A stretch of 64,000 nucleotides of DNA, from contig JABAKD010000023.1 of assembly GCA_012845835.1 (NCBI GenBank), positions 19,950,691 to 20,014,690 of the forward strand, read 5' to 3'. The notes under the pieces were generated by a model. The model was not told the DNA's origin and made no database searches. It saw only the letters and a program-made list of their open reading frames with translations. This document shows positions 32,789 through 43,217 of the stretch, piece by piece (positions within the stretch are counted from its first letter, which is position 1; every line of letters starts with the position of its first letter). This stretch comes from Undaria pinnatifida. Its lineage: Eukaryota; Sar; Phaeophyceae; Laminariales; Alariaceae. The translations under genes were made by a program, and so were the position numbers.

Positions 32789-34381
32789 ATGTCCGATAGC
32801 TACGGAGAAAACGTCGACAACCGGGACCAACAGCCCGCTACCCCCGCCGACGGGACTGTTGTGGTCACCACCAACGGCGCCGCTGGTGATAACCCCGTGG
32901 AGCCCGATGGCGACGGCGCCGCCGCAACCAGCGACGGCGCTGCTGCCGAGGCTACCGCGGACGGATCTTCCCCCGCGAGCGCCATGGACGTCGACAGCGA
33001 CAACGCTCTAGGAGCTTCGGGCTTCCACCAGACCAACATCACTCCGCTTCTTTCTGGTCCGTCGAACATAGACTCCACAGTCAACCTGCTCCAGTCTATA
33101 GTCAACAAGGATATCGCCAAGCTAGACTCTGGCGAGATTGCGGAGCTGTCTCCACAAAAGATGGAGTTGATGAGTCGTCTGGTAAGCCTGGCTAGCTTCG
33201 AATCTAAGTCGTCGTCTCCTGCCGTTTCTGTACAGCAGCAGGAGACCTCCGTCCCGTCACTTGCGCAGACATTCGCCGAAGTTTTGTCGCCTAAGTCTAA
33301 GCGTGTAGTTATCACGTCACAGGACGTCAAGCAGGTTCCGCGTCTTACCGGCTCCGCTGACGTCGATGTCATTTCGGTTATACAGCAGTACCGTCTCGTC
33401 TGCAGTTTTCGCGTCAAAGCAGGAATATCGACTGGTGTGTCTGATGCTGAGTTAGTCAAACTCTCCGACGAGGTTGCATTCGAGCACATATCACTCATCT
33501 GTGATGGACCAGTTCTCACGTTGTACCAGCACATAATGGACGGCAGTCTCAACTGGCACAACCCTGCTGTATCCACAGAAATCACTGACGCACCGGATTC
33601 GCACACTGCGCCGAAGAACTGGTCGGAACTGAAAACTGCACTGCTCGTCATGCCCTCTAACTCAGTAGAGGACTCTGCCCTTCGTCTCGCCGGGTTCAAA
33701 ATGGACCCTGGTGAAACCGTCGCGTCGTATGCCCTCCGCTTTCAATCAGAGTGTACTCGTTTTGAAGCGTGCGTCCAGCGTGTAACCCCGGGGCGTTCCC
33801 CGTACGCTGCTCTGTCCGTCGTACTATTCCGCAACGGTGTAGTACCGGGGATCAGGCTTCTTGCTAGTCAAGAACACCCCAACACAATGTCTGAAGCCGT
33901 TGCTCAGCTCCGTCGCCTTGAGGCCGCGAACCTCACTGGCTCTAACACCAGTCGCATCAATGCTCACGTCAGTGCCACGTCCTTTACTACCGTCCCGAAC
34001 CGCACCGCTATCGCCCAGCAGTATGATGCAATCTCACTGCGGGCTGCGTCCGGCAAAGCAGGATCCAGCTCCGGAGGTTCTGGCTCTGGGGGGGCTACCT
34101 CAAGTGGGCCCAAAGGCAAGCCTTTCAAGGGCAAGTCCCCCATGGGTGACAAGTTTCCCAAAGGAGCCAGGACCGACAAGGAGCGTCCCAAGTGCACGCA
34201 CCCGACGTGCAAGAGCAAGGTGGGCCACTGGCTCGAGGAGTGCTGGACGCGGCAACGCGAGGAGCGTGACGCACGCAGGGCGCGCGAAACCAGCAAGCGC
34301 AACAAGGGCGGCGGCGGTGGCAATGGCGGAGGTAAGCGCTCCAAGAAAGCCCCTGCCCCAGACGACGACGACGACAACTAG
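32789..34381 (+). CDS. gag: Gag polyprotein
   Basis: A 530-codon frame from ATG 32789 to TAG 34379-34381. The N-terminus (residues 1-85) is Ala/Asp/Gly-rich and low complexity. The middle (about 190-385) has the gag capsid pattern: WSELKTALL near 278, VASYALRFQSECTRF, and LFRNGVVPGIRLLA with EAVAQLRRLEAAN. The C-terminus has a zinc knuckle CTHPTC-x5-H-x4-C at about 469-486, set in Lys/Gly-rich sequence, and a closing Asp run. Gag packages the RNA in cytoplasmic virus-like particles. The frame is intact, unlike most others in the window. Downstream, pol continues in the same frame after the single TAG. Confidence 0.9.
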   Translation: MSDSYGENVDNRDQQPATPADGTVVVTTNGAAGDNPVEPDGDGAAATSDGAAAEATADGSSPASAMDVDSDNALGASGFHQTNITPLLSGPSNIDSTVNLLQSIVNKDIAKLDSGEIAELSPQKMELMSRLVSLASFESKSSSPAVSVQQQETSVPSLAQTFAEVLSPKSKRVVITSQDVKQVPRLTGSADVDVISVIQQYRLVCSFRVKAGISTGVSDAELVKLSDEVAFEHISLICDGPVLTLYQHIMDGSLNWHNPAVSTEITDAPDSHTAPKNWSELKTALLVMPSNSVEDSALRLAGFKMDPGETVASYALRFQSECTRFEACVQRVTPGRSPYAALSVVLFRNGVVPGIRLLASQEHPNTMSEAVAQLRRLEAANLTGSNTSRINAHVSATSFTTVPNRTAIAQQYDAISLRAASGKAGSSSGGSGSGGATSSGPKGKPFKGKSPMGDKFPKGARTDKERPKCTHPTCKSKVGHWLEECWTRQREERDARRARETSKRNKGGGGGNGGGKRSKKAPAPDDDDDN

Positions 34382-35546
34382 GGGTGCCCTGCTGTTGTAG
34401 CGCCTGAAACAGTAGGGTCGTCTTCTGGTGCAGCCAGAAAAGGCGTGAAGAGGAAACTCTCCACGTCGTCGGTAGCCGCTTTTGCCCGTGAGTTTATCGT
34501 CCCCCGTGTCCACGCCCGTCATCGTAGTTACGTCGTGCCTAGGTACCGTGCCCGTTCTCACGGCGCAGCAAATAAGCTGTTTCGTGTGGCAAGTGTGTCT
34601 GAATTACGTGTCGTCCCTCCCCCTCAGGCTGAAGTAGAGGAGGTTAAGAGTCAGCGTTCATCGCGCAAGCGAAGCTTGAGTTGTGATAATGGTGTCCCTG
34701 ATCCCCCAGTTACTGTATTCGCGTCCCCGAGTGCGAGTCAAAGTATGCGTCCAAGTAGATGTACAGCGCCTGCGCGCTTTGGTGTACGTTTTCGGGATGT
34801 GGAAGGGAAAAGTTTCCCCGAAATAAAACATAATTCAGACCACGTGTGGTACAGCTCAAGGCTGGCGCACAAAACCATCGACTTTTCTTTGTCTTTCTCG
34901 TCTCGACGAGTCCGCATCGCCGGCTCTGTCGACGACGTCCCCGTGAATAACATCACGGTGGACACGGCTACCGAGGTGCCGGTTGTTTCTCTCGCGTGGG
35001 TACGGTCTCATCCCACCCTGCGAGGTATTCCTCTTAATCCCGTCCCCCCAGCCGCTGTTGCGCTCCGCGCTGCAAATGGCGAGCCAATCAATGTCGGGTT
35101 TATTGATTTTCCTTTAACCCTCAGCGAGCTCACCCGCACGGTGACTGCGCTAGTCGTCCCCTCTTTGGGCCCCGATCTTATGCTCCTCGATAATAGTGTC
35201 ATGTCCGACTTCGGAGCGCGCCTAGATTGGAAAAAATCAAACTTTGTCATTTTCGTCTACTGGTTCAACGATACCAGCTGTTCATCGCATTCGTGACTCC
35301 GTCCCGTCGCCCAGTACTAGCAATCCTTCCCCGGCGAGCCACACTCAAAACATGTCGGTGGCCGCTGTACATCACGATGCTGATGCCATTCCTGTCTCTC
35401 TGGGTGAGAGAGTTAATCTCAAACCGGAATGGGAAAGCCTTGCTGTTGCTTACACTGATTGTCTACCGCCAGAAGACTGCACTGTTGTTGTCGAACCTCG
35501 CATTATAACCGAGAGAGATTTTCCGATGACGCAACACTTGAACCTT
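34382..35546 (+). pseudogene. pol: Pol N-terminal part with retropepsin-like protease
   Basis: The frame is the gag frame continued past TAG and is open from 34382 to 35296. The protease core is at about 34920-35230: PVNNITVDTATEVPVVSLAW, with DTA in place of DT/SG, and the second loop LMLLDNSVMSDFGARLDW, a form of LLGxDFLxxFGAxLDW. Beyond a T run at about 35250 the sense continues in another frame (SSTGSTIPAVHRIRD... PRIITERDF), and at a second T run near 35519 it returns to the gag-pol frame. The two shifts cancel. They may be real disabling mutations or homopolymer errors in the assembly. Confidence 0.8.
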
Positions 35547-37462
35547 TCAAGAATATTCTCGTCGCCCGTACTTTAGCTACGTGGAGTGCTTCTGATGGCT
35601 CTGTTGTCGTGAAAATATGTAACCCATCTGGCGATGGTGTCTGCCTTTTACCAGGCTTGCATCTTGGCAATTTGTCTACAGCGTCTGTAGTCACCCCTGA
35701 TCAATTAAATATCAACGCCGTCGCGAACACCCCCGTCTCTGACGAGGATGTTCATCGCGCCAGGTCTGACCTTGAAGGTCCTCTGTCTAAAGCATTCGCC
35801 AGTTCCACGTTTACCGTGGAGCAGAAGGATGCTGTCCTTGACTTATGCGCTAAATATCGTCCCGTTTTCTCTCTGTCAATGTCTGAATTAGGACGTTGTA
35901 CAATCGCCGAAGCAACGTTCCCCGTGCCGGAAGGCACCCGTCCTGTCGATCGTCCCCCATACCGTCCCAACCTCCGCACCTCTGAAGTAATTGACAAGTG
36001 TGTCAACGAGATGTTGGATTGGGGAATAATTGAGGAACGGCCAAGTCCGTGGGGTAGCCCTTGTACTATCGTCGCCAAGAGCAACGGCAGCCCCCGTTTC
36101 TGTGTTGATTACCGCCATACCCTCAACCGCCACATCATTCGCAAGAGCTGGCCCATGCCTAACCTCGAGTCCTGCCTGGATGCCGTCGGAGACGCCCTCT
36201 ACATTTCGGTCGCCGACATCCTCAGTGCGTTCTGGCAGCTACCTGTGGCCGAGGGGCACGTCGACCGCACCGCCTTCGTGACACCGAGAGGCAAGTACTG
36301 TTTTAAGCGCATGCCTTTTGGAGTAGCGAATGCACCATGGCTGTTTCAACACGTAATGTCTTTAGCTCTAGGCCACCTTGGCCCTGACTCCGGTATCCTT
36401 TCGTACATGGACGATTTGATTTGTATCAATCACACGTTCGAAAGCCACCTCGTCTCTCTCGATAAAATGTTCGCAGCGTTGCATGCGGCAGGCTTGACAC
36501 TCAAACCGTCCAAAATTCAATTTGGGCAGAAACAAGTCAACTATCTCGGTCATGTCATTTCCGCGAAAGGGATTTCCGTCAGTACCGACCGCATCAATGC
36601 GATTCACGACCTGCCCACGCCCAAATCCATCAAAGACTTACGTTCTGTTCTGGGTATGGCGAATTTCGTCCGCCGGTTTGTCAAAGATGATTTTGACCTT
36701 ACGGCACCGCTTGTAGAACTGACTCGAAAGAGCTTTATCAAACGCACGAGTTTTAAAAAGGCCTGGGGTCCGGCACAAGATGCCGCATTCCAGAAACTCA
36801 AAGATGCTTTATCCGAAGCCCCCGTCCTTCACTTTCCCGATTTTTCGAGAGATTTCGTTGTTCACACCGACGCTTCCGAGCAAGGTGTAGGTGTTTTCTT
36901 AGCCAAACCTTCCAAGGGCAGCACCGATGGCAAAGAGCTGGATATTGTCGCGTACTATAGCAAGCGTTTTTCTCGTAGCCAAAGCCACTATAGCCCTACG
37001 ATGAAAGAATGCCTTGCTGTCGTATGGGCTCTGACCCATTGGCGTCCGTATCTATGGGGCCGACACTTTACGTGTTGTACCGACCACCAAGCTCTCACGT
37101 ACTTGTACCACATGCAAGACACGTCCAATACGCTCACCCGTTGGGCAATTTGTCTTCAAAATTACGATTTCACCGTCAAACACGTTCCGGGAAAACTTAA
37201 CGTTGTACCGAATACGCTATCGCGTATTTTTAGCGAGGTGGATGGAAAACCACTTCCATCCGAACCGCAACTTGCAGCTATCTGTCGTAATGTCCCCGAT
37301 GATCAGCCTTTTCATCCCCCCAACCCTCGTGAATACGAACTGTCCGCTGGCAACTTAGACGAGATAGTGCCCGTCGAAAGCGATCGCGAATTATTTGCTA
37401 GTGCCATAGCTGTCTTCCCCGTCGCCGATGCTGCGAAGTTGCTTGCTCATCAGAGGAAATAA
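35547..37462 (+). CDS. pol: Reverse transcriptase and RNase H
   Basis: The open frame (35459-37462; meaningful from about 35547) covers RT and RNase H without interruption. RT landmarks are DRPPYRPNLRTSEVIDKCV, WGSPCTIVAKSNGSPRFCVD, LDAVGDALYISVADILSAFW, FKRMPFGVANAP, and the catalytic box YMDD at 36404-36415 (usually YVDD in this superfamily). Then FGQKQVNYLGHVIS follows. RNase H has HTDASEQGVGVF with its Asp at 36869, the Glu in MKECLAVVWAL, and the Asp in TDHQALTYLY at 37082. The fourth acidic position, normally ADALSR, reads PNTLSR (Asn at 37211). The frame ends at TAA 37460-37462, but the protein sense continues in the same frame into integrase, so this TAA looks like a mutation. Confidence 0.9.
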
Positions 37463-37842
37463 TTTTGTCAGTACTTTGACTACCTAGCCAATCCTACTAA
37501 GGCTCGCGTCCCACACCAGCTATCAAAGTCCAGCATGAGTAAATTCTTCATCCACGAAGGTTTGCTTTGCCGGTCTTACGTCCCTGCCCACCTACGTAGG
37601 CGGGACACCTTTCGTGACCAGCTAGTGGTGCCGAAATCGTTGAGAACACTTGTAATCAACGCTTGCCATGACCTCCCCTCGTCAGGTGGTCACCTAGCCT
37701 TTAAAGGTACCTTCGACAAAGTTCGGGATCGCTATTGGTGGCCCACGATGCACTCTGACGTTGCCGAACATGTTAAAAGCTGTCTTCCTTGTCAACGCCG
37801 GAAAACGTCTCACCGATCACCTATGCTGCCATACAAACCCTT
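37463..37842 (+). pseudogene. pol: Integrase N-terminal zinc domain, truncated
   Basis: After the in-frame TAA the same frame reads QYFDYLANPTKARVPHQLSK, MSKFFIHEGLLCRSYVP, then NACHDLPSSGGHLAFKGTFD, RDRYWWPTMHSDVAEHV and CLPCQRRK. This is the HHCC zinc-binding domain and its linker. The DDE catalytic core and chromodomain should follow but the sequence changes abruptly at about 37832 to the LTR-end-like TACAAACCCTTATT and then an ATT array. The residues after that (Leu/Tyr runs) are microsatellite translation. Confidence 0.85.
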
Positions 37843-37867
37843 ATTATTACTATCATTATTTTTACTA

Positions 37868-37900
<33 letters not shown>

Positions 37901-38021
37901 GATTATGATTATGATTATTATGATGATGATGATGATGATGATGATTATTATTATTACTATTATTACTATTATTACTTCGAAGTATTTTTTACCTGGTATT
38001 ATTTACTATTATCATTATTAT
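37843..38021 (+). repeat. ATT/GATTAT/GAT microsatellite, right flank of the Ty3 element
   Basis: ATT units with ATTACT, ATGATT and a GAT run (37919-37944) are broken by TTACCTGGTATT at about 37989. By position and sequence it resembles the ATT arrays left of the 5' LTR and around the solo LTR, so it is probably the original target. Confidence 0.9.
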
Positions 38022-38160
38022 TACAAGGGGGTTTCGCCGGCGGCCGAGTAGGGGCCGCCGTCGAAGAAAATGCCCGGAGGCAGCGAAAATAACTGCAAAC
38101 GGCAGTTTACGATGCCAATGGCTGCTTATCCCTTACCCGTGAAATATCCGATTCCCGGAC
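38022..38160 (-). repeat. Structured-3'-terminus repeat, subfamily I
   Basis: On the minus strand: TCCGTCCGGGAATCGGATA, GGGATAAGCAGCCATTGGC, a hairpin AACTGC-CGTTT-GCAGTT, CTGCCTCCGGGCATTTT, a second hairpin GGCGGCC-CCTACTC-GGCCGCC, and the end GGCGAAACCCCCTTGTA at 38022. It matches 49705-49874 closely in order and spacing while both stems differ in sequence and still pair. It directly follows the ATT array. Confidence 0.7.
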
Positions 38161-40195
38161 GGATCGAATAGTTATGGAAAAAATGCCGGTTACTACGCGA
38201 GTTCATGTTGAAGCAACAACATAAACAACGGTTAAAACATGTAGGATAACACGCACGAAAAATGCTGGACGTAATTCATCTTTGTAAAAAGTCTCCCATT
38301 AAAACTCCCATTAAAATTCACGTTCTACACAGATATAACAAAAATGGAGCAAAAAAAGTCAAAACATGAAAGAAGTACGACAAACACATTACTATAGTAT
38401 TGATAGTAATACCCGCGTATGATACGAGTAGGCCAAGAAAAAGAAAATTTAAACATGTGATAAAAGAGGATGGTTGTCGTTGGGGCAACCTGGTGTTTGG
38501 GGTAACGGGTAGAGAGATACAACAGTAGAAGAGCGAAACCTCGGGGAGTGTTCACCGTAGGATAGAGGAATGTTTGGTAGGGAATATTAATAGAAAATGA
38601 AAGTTCTGTATGATGAGGCAAAAATGAGTAACGAACGGTCAGATGCGAGCAAGCAACTGTAGAGCTGAGCTAAGCGGGGATTCGCCGGTGCACGTAATAG
38701 CCAATAAGAGATAGCTAACGGGCGAGACCCTGCACGAGCTGAACAGGACCGGGGCATAGGGCAAGGGACGTCAGGGAGTCAAGTTGTCATCTTCATTTGT
38801 ATTATTCTGTTTCGTTTTTGTTTGGTTTTTGTTTGGTTTTGTTTGAAGAATCGTATGGAGCTGTAGTCGGGGGATAAGCAAGGGTAGAGAGTCTCACCGT
38901 GGCCCAGCAACAGCACGAGGAGCAGGACAACCTGGTGGGTGGTCCAGGCCCAAGGCAGGGTTCGGGCCCAGGAAGCGGGGCAGCAGGGAGCATGGAGGAG
39001 GTCGACAACAACTCGCAAGATGTTGGAGAACAGACGGACCTCACACGCGGTCGGGTAAGGGGGGGCACGGGTCGGGTGGGGGAGGTCGCACGTCGCCAGC
39101 CAGGGACGGTAGACGTACTTGTACGTCGCCAGCTAGGGACAGACGAAGTTCGCATAGGCACCGCGAGCAGACCAATCCCACGCAACATGTCACGCCCCGC
39201 TATCACGACAATTTATTTTTCCCACGATCCGAATCTCGGGACCCCCATGAGCGGGTGGAGGGAGTTCCTATCGGCAGGAGGCAGGGGCGGGACGGGATAA
39301 CGGTCAGCTCAGTGTTTAACGGGCCTTCAATCACAGGCGTTCTGGGGCCCGGTATGCGTGCCGCCGCAGTATCAGCAGCAGGGGGCACTGCAGCGGCCGC
39401 ATGGCACGGGCGCACAACAGCGGCCGCTGCACGGCGAGGCACCATAACAAGGGGTGGCAATAGGGGGGGGGAGATACAACAGCAGCCGGATAGCGGAGGC
39501 GCACAACAGCAGCCGCAGCAGGGGTGGGGATCAGAACCGGGGGCAAACGAGGGGGGGGGGGGGGGGGTAGGTTGGGGAGGAGGTGCAGTGAGCCTGCGAC
39601 AGCAGCAACAGCAGCCAGGCATGCAGAAGCAGTCACTTCAGTCAAGCTGGCAGCAGCAGCGACACCAGTCCCAATAGCAGCAAGAGCCAAGCAGTCAGCA
39701 ACATCAATTAGACAGGGGGGGGGTCGGGGAAGTAAGCGCGAATTTGTATTTTTATATTTTATGTTGTACACTAGTTTTGTTTCTTAGGTAGCGCGCGCGG
39801 CATAGTCAGTTTCAGCTGCGAGTCTTGAAACGTATTATGTGTTACTCGTATTTGCCTGGCACGTATACGTACGCTCACTTCCGATTTTATTTTTTTCTAG
39901 TATTTATTGTGGAGGGTGTCTGACTTTGAGCTATTATGAATACTATACGCGTACCAATTTGGGTTAGTTTCCCCACCCCCCGGTATGCATATAACGTGAG
40001 AACAACAATGGGCCGTCAGGTTGTCACACATAAAGTTCAGCATTCCCATGTTTCAGATTATTATGCTCGTGGATTTAATCGAATTGCTGTATGTAACAAG
40101 TGGTAGTCTCTCTATGTACATCGGAGATACGTATGGTGGGCATACCCCCTGTTTCTCTTGTCTTGGGTGATCTAAATCCTGTTCACACGTCGGTA
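38161..40195. other. Unassigned; Gln/Gly-rich low-complexity frames
   Basis: A LINE-tail-like end (GCGAGTTCATGTTGAAGCAAC) is at about 38200-38222. From 38899 to 39680 GC-rich plus-strand frames of 130-140 codons read as Gly, Gln and Ala runs driven by CAGCAG and G runs; no domain is visible. A G run of 16 is at 39551-39566. I do not call a gene. Confidence 0.3.
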
Positions 40196-40199
40196 CATG

Positions 40200-41330
40200 G
40201 GTCAAACTGATATATACATACTGCAGGGTTTTTTTTACAAGGGAGGAGAGAGGGAGAGAGGCATGGGGGTGGGGGGGGGGGGGGGGGAAGGGTGGGGCAT
40301 GAAGTACCGGGCGTAAATATTGGAGAACTTGATGTATATAGTCTATACATTTTAGGGCGGGCAGAGGGGGGGGGGGGGGGGGTGGGGGGCGCGGGAGGCG
40401 GGGGGGGCTTGATCAAACTGATATATACATATAGTTTGTTGGCGGGGGGGGGGGGGGGGGGGGGGGAGGAGGGGGGGATAAAGTGCCGGACGTAAGTATT
40501 AGAGGAGTGGATACATAATATTTAGGCGGGGGGAGGGGGAGGCGACGACGACCAGGGGGAGAAGGGGGAGGGGCAGAGGAGGGGAGAGGAGTTTATCTAT
40601 ATACATATTACTTAGGCGGCGGCGGCAGGGGGGGGGGGGGGGGCAGAGGAGTGGGTTTATATATATAGTTGGGAGGGGGGCTTGGTAAAACTGATATATA
40701 CATAAATATTTGGGTAGGGGGGGGGGGGGAGGATAAAGTACATAGCGTAAATAATGGAAGTTAATATATGTAATTCGGGCTAGGGCGGGGGGGGACGACC
40801 GGGGGGAGGAAGGAGGGGAGGGGGGGGGGGGCGAGAGGGGGATGGAGAAGTTCATATGTACTATTGTTTTACTTTCATTTTTTTTATGGGGGTGAGGAAG
40901 AGAAAGGGGGGGTATAGCGGAGTTGATAAAATGTATTTGTTATTTTTTGGGGGGGGGCTTGGTCAAGCTGATATATACATACAGATTTTGGCAGGGGGAA
41001 AAGAGAAGGGAGGGGGCCGGGGGGGGGGGGGGGGACCGGGGGGAGGAGGGGGAGGGGAGGGGGGAGTTCACACAAATATATATATATATTTGGGGGGGGG
41101 GGGCTTGGTCAGACTGATGTATACATGTAGTTTTTGGCGGGTAAGGGAGGGGGACAGGAGGGGGGAAGGAGGGGGGAAGAGGCGGGGGGGCGGATAAAGT
41201 ACCGGGCGTAAATATTAGAGAAGTTGATATATAATGTTTGGCGAGGGGAGGGGTGGGGGGGGGGCAAACCAGGGGGAGGAGAGAGGGGTAGGCCGGAGGC
41301 GGGGGGGGGGGGGGGGGATAGAGTAGTTTA
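40200..41330 (+). repeat. G-run satellite with two alternating A/T-rich modules
   Basis: Runs of 7 to 20 or more G separate two short modules. Module A (GGTCAAACTGATATATACAT) is at about 40200, 40410, 40683, 40963 and 41104. Module B (GATAAAGTACCGGGCGTAAA plus TATTAGAGAAG) is at about 40298, 40477, 40732 and 41192. The order A-G run-B-G run repeats with a period near 180-280 bases. The plus strand has dozens of GGG tracts at short spacing and should form G-quadruplexes easily. Long Gly-rich frames are artefacts. Confidence 0.8.
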
Positions 41331-41336
41331 TATAGA

Positions 41337-41743
41337 GTCGTCCCCGCTTTAAAGACACTCTTCTTAAGGAAACTCCCCGCTATAAAGACACATTTTTTTC
41401 CCAGAACATGGTGCCCCGCAGATGTACAATAATAAGGGGGGGTACCTTTTCCACTTTGCGGCCCCCCTAAAAAAAAATTTGCTGGGGCAGCACACTGCTG
41501 TATAACATCGACAGCGGTCTGCTGCAGCCCGCACTACCGCGTGTGGGTATGAGGAGATTCCTCCCATCTGCTGGCGGGTCATCAGCTGCCGGCTTGAAGC
41601 CATGTGGCGAACCCACGTGCCAGTCAAAGTCTCAACTCGTGTCAGGCAGTCAAAGTTTGGGATTTTTGCCTTTCTCGTGGAGTTAAATTTTGGTATTTTT
41701 GTTTTGTGTTTTTGCCTCGTGTTGACCTTTGGGGAAGAACGTC
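41337..41743 (-). mobile_element. End fragment of the pogo/Tc1-like element
   Basis: From GTCGTCCCCGCTTTAAAGAC the sequence follows, base for base with few changes, the reverse complement of 62177 down to about 61775. It includes the second internal copy of the motif (CCCCGCTATAAAGACAC) and GTGTTGACCTTTGGGGAAG. It stops at 41743 where LINE sequence begins. Only one end of the transposon is present. Confidence 0.75.
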
Positions 41744-42516
41744 TTCAGAGGGCCTGGGCGTGCTTCCAGCGGCACAAGATGGAAATCTATGACCGCCCGG
41801 GTGTGCGTTTACGGTTGAAGGTGCGGTTGCTGAAAACTGAGGTGGTCGAGACACTGCTGTACGGTTGCATGACGTGGAGCCCGAAGAAGCCTGACTATGA
41901 CAGGCTACGACGGGTTTACCGCGCCATGCTCCTCCGATGCCTTGGATGGCGGAAACGGAAGCGCGACGACCACACCCTATCGTACGACGACGCGCTTGCC
42001 CAGACAGATTCCGAGAGCGTTGAGGCGATAGTACGCGAACGGAGGATTTTGTTTGCGGGATTCGTAGCACGTATGGGGGAGGAGCGTCTGCCACAGAGGG
42101 TGATGTTTGGGGAGTTTGTTGGGGGTAAAGGCTACTCAGGGGGGCAAGAGAAAGACTGGATGGATCATCTGAAGGAGGATATGTCGGTTTTTGGAATAAA
42201 ATTCGAAGGATGGCGAAAGGCTGCTCAGAAGGCTGGCAGATGGTTTCGAAGAGTAGAGGAGGGAGCCGAGTTGTTCATGCGGAATTGGCATGAAACGGAG
42301 AGACGCAAAGCTGCAGAGCGACGCGCAAAGGCTGCGGCAGCGTCATCCACCGTTGGCATCTCTAAGCGGCCGGGGGGAGGGGGAAGGGGGGGGGGCGGGG
42401 AGGGGACTGGGGGAGGGGGGGAGGGGGGAGGGGAAAAGGGAGGAAGGGGGGAGGGGCGGAAGGGGGAGCGTCATGCCCAAGAGACTGAAGTCTGGGTTTG
42501 GCCATCATCGTATTGA
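41602..42516 (+). CDS. Chimeric frame: pogo-like end fused to LINE ORF2 C-terminus
   Basis: An ATG-started frame of 304 codons. Residues 1-46 come from non-coding transposon sequence. From about residue 48 it is LINE: ACFQRHKMEIYDRPGVRLRL, LLYGCMTWSP, RCLGWRKRKRDDHTLSYDDA, IVRERRILFAGFVARMGEER, LPQRVMFGEFVGG and KDWMDHLKEDMSVFG. The tail is Gly-rich from the G-rich tract. It has no stop or shift across the fusion point at about 41742. It lacks the RT active site, so it cannot act as a polymerase. Whether it is transcribed is unknown; it may be open by chance. Confidence 0.6.
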   Translation: MWRTHVPVKVSTRVRQSKFGIFAFLVELNFGIFVLCFCLVLTFGEERLQRAWACFQRHKMEIYDRPGVRLRLKVRLLKTEVVETLLYGCMTWSPKKPDYDRLRRVYRAMLLRCLGWRKRKRDDHTLSYDDALAQTDSESVEAIVRERRILFAGFVARMGEERLPQRVMFGEFVGGKGYSGGQEKDWMDHLKEDMSVFGIKFEGWRKAAQKAGRWFRRVEEGAELFMRNWHETERRKAAERRAKAAAASSTVGISKRPGGGGRGGGGEGTGGGGEGGGEKGGRGEGRKGERHAQETEVWVWPSSY

Positions 42517-43217
42517 AAGTTGTGGGCTTTCTAATGGCCATCACAAGATAGCATAAGACCGCCCTGACTTCTTCGCCATGTTGCGTTCTCTCCCAGGTGC
42601 CATTGATGATGGACGTGATACTCTCTGTTAGCCCAATGCCATCCTTAGCCAGTTCCTAGGGTCTGCTAGTATGACATTTTTCTTTCTTTTCTTTTTCTAT
42701 TTCTTTTTTCTTTTTTTCTCTTCTTTTGTCCTTGCTTTCCTGTCTTGTCTTTTCTTGCTTTTCTTGTCTTTTTCTTCTCTTTGCTTGCCTTTTTCGTCTT
42801 GTTTCGTTTTTTCTTCTCTTTTCTTTCCTTTCCTTCATCTTCTTTTCTTTTCTTTGTTTCTTTTTCTCCAATTGACTTATGCCTGTCGTGCGTATGCGTT
42901 GTGATAGATACTACGTGTAATATATACGTGGTAGTCTTCCTTGGGTGGCAATCGGAATAGTTGGTTTCTCCAGGGGTGAGTAGTGAGACGTATGCACCGG
43001 CCTGGACCTGGCACATCGTAGACTGACTCCCGATTTCAATTTTATATGTTTCTGGTGGAGGCATGAATTGCGTCAGCTGTGATATATGCGTGTACCACGT
43101 TGGGCTGTGTGTGTTTTTCCCTGGGGTATTCCTCAGCTCCAGAGTGACTGGAGCCTGTCCTGTGACCACGGACTTGATTATGCGAGTTAATGTGAGAACA
43201 ACAACAACAACAACAAC
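41742..43217 (+). mobile_element. 5'-truncated LINE, copy B
   Basis: It has the same structure as 26560-28009: ORF2 C-terminus, a G-rich purine tract (42370-42465), a pyrimidine tract (about 42676-42870), conserved UTR blocks TACTACGTGTAATATATACG and TGACTGGAGCCTGTCC, and the end GCGAGTTAATGTGAGAAC plus (CAA)n at 43195-43217. It starts about 60 codons later in the protein than copy A. The reading frame is better preserved than in copy A. Confidence 0.8.

Larger units (their letters stand above)
32303..37845 (+). mobile_element. Ty3/gypsy LTR retrotransposon, 3'-truncated
   Basis: Order is 5' LTR, gag, protease, reverse transcriptase, RNase H and the start of integrase; this order defines Ty3/gypsy. 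The 3' part of pol, the polypurine tract and almost all of the 3' LTR are missing. The last 14 bases before the following ATT array (TACAAACCCTTATT, 37832-37845) are the same as the end of the 5' LTR, so only the tip of the 3' LTR seems to remain after an internal deletion. Both outer flanks are ATT-type microsatellite. Confidence 0.9.

Noticed and set aside
32800..33699. 299-codon minus-strand frame
   Set aside because: Antisense of gag; gag has capsid and zinc-knuckle motifs.
39203..39787. Gly/Gln- and Pro-rich frames of 80-146 codons
   Set aside because: Driven by CAG and G-run composition on opposite strands; no domain and no shared frame.
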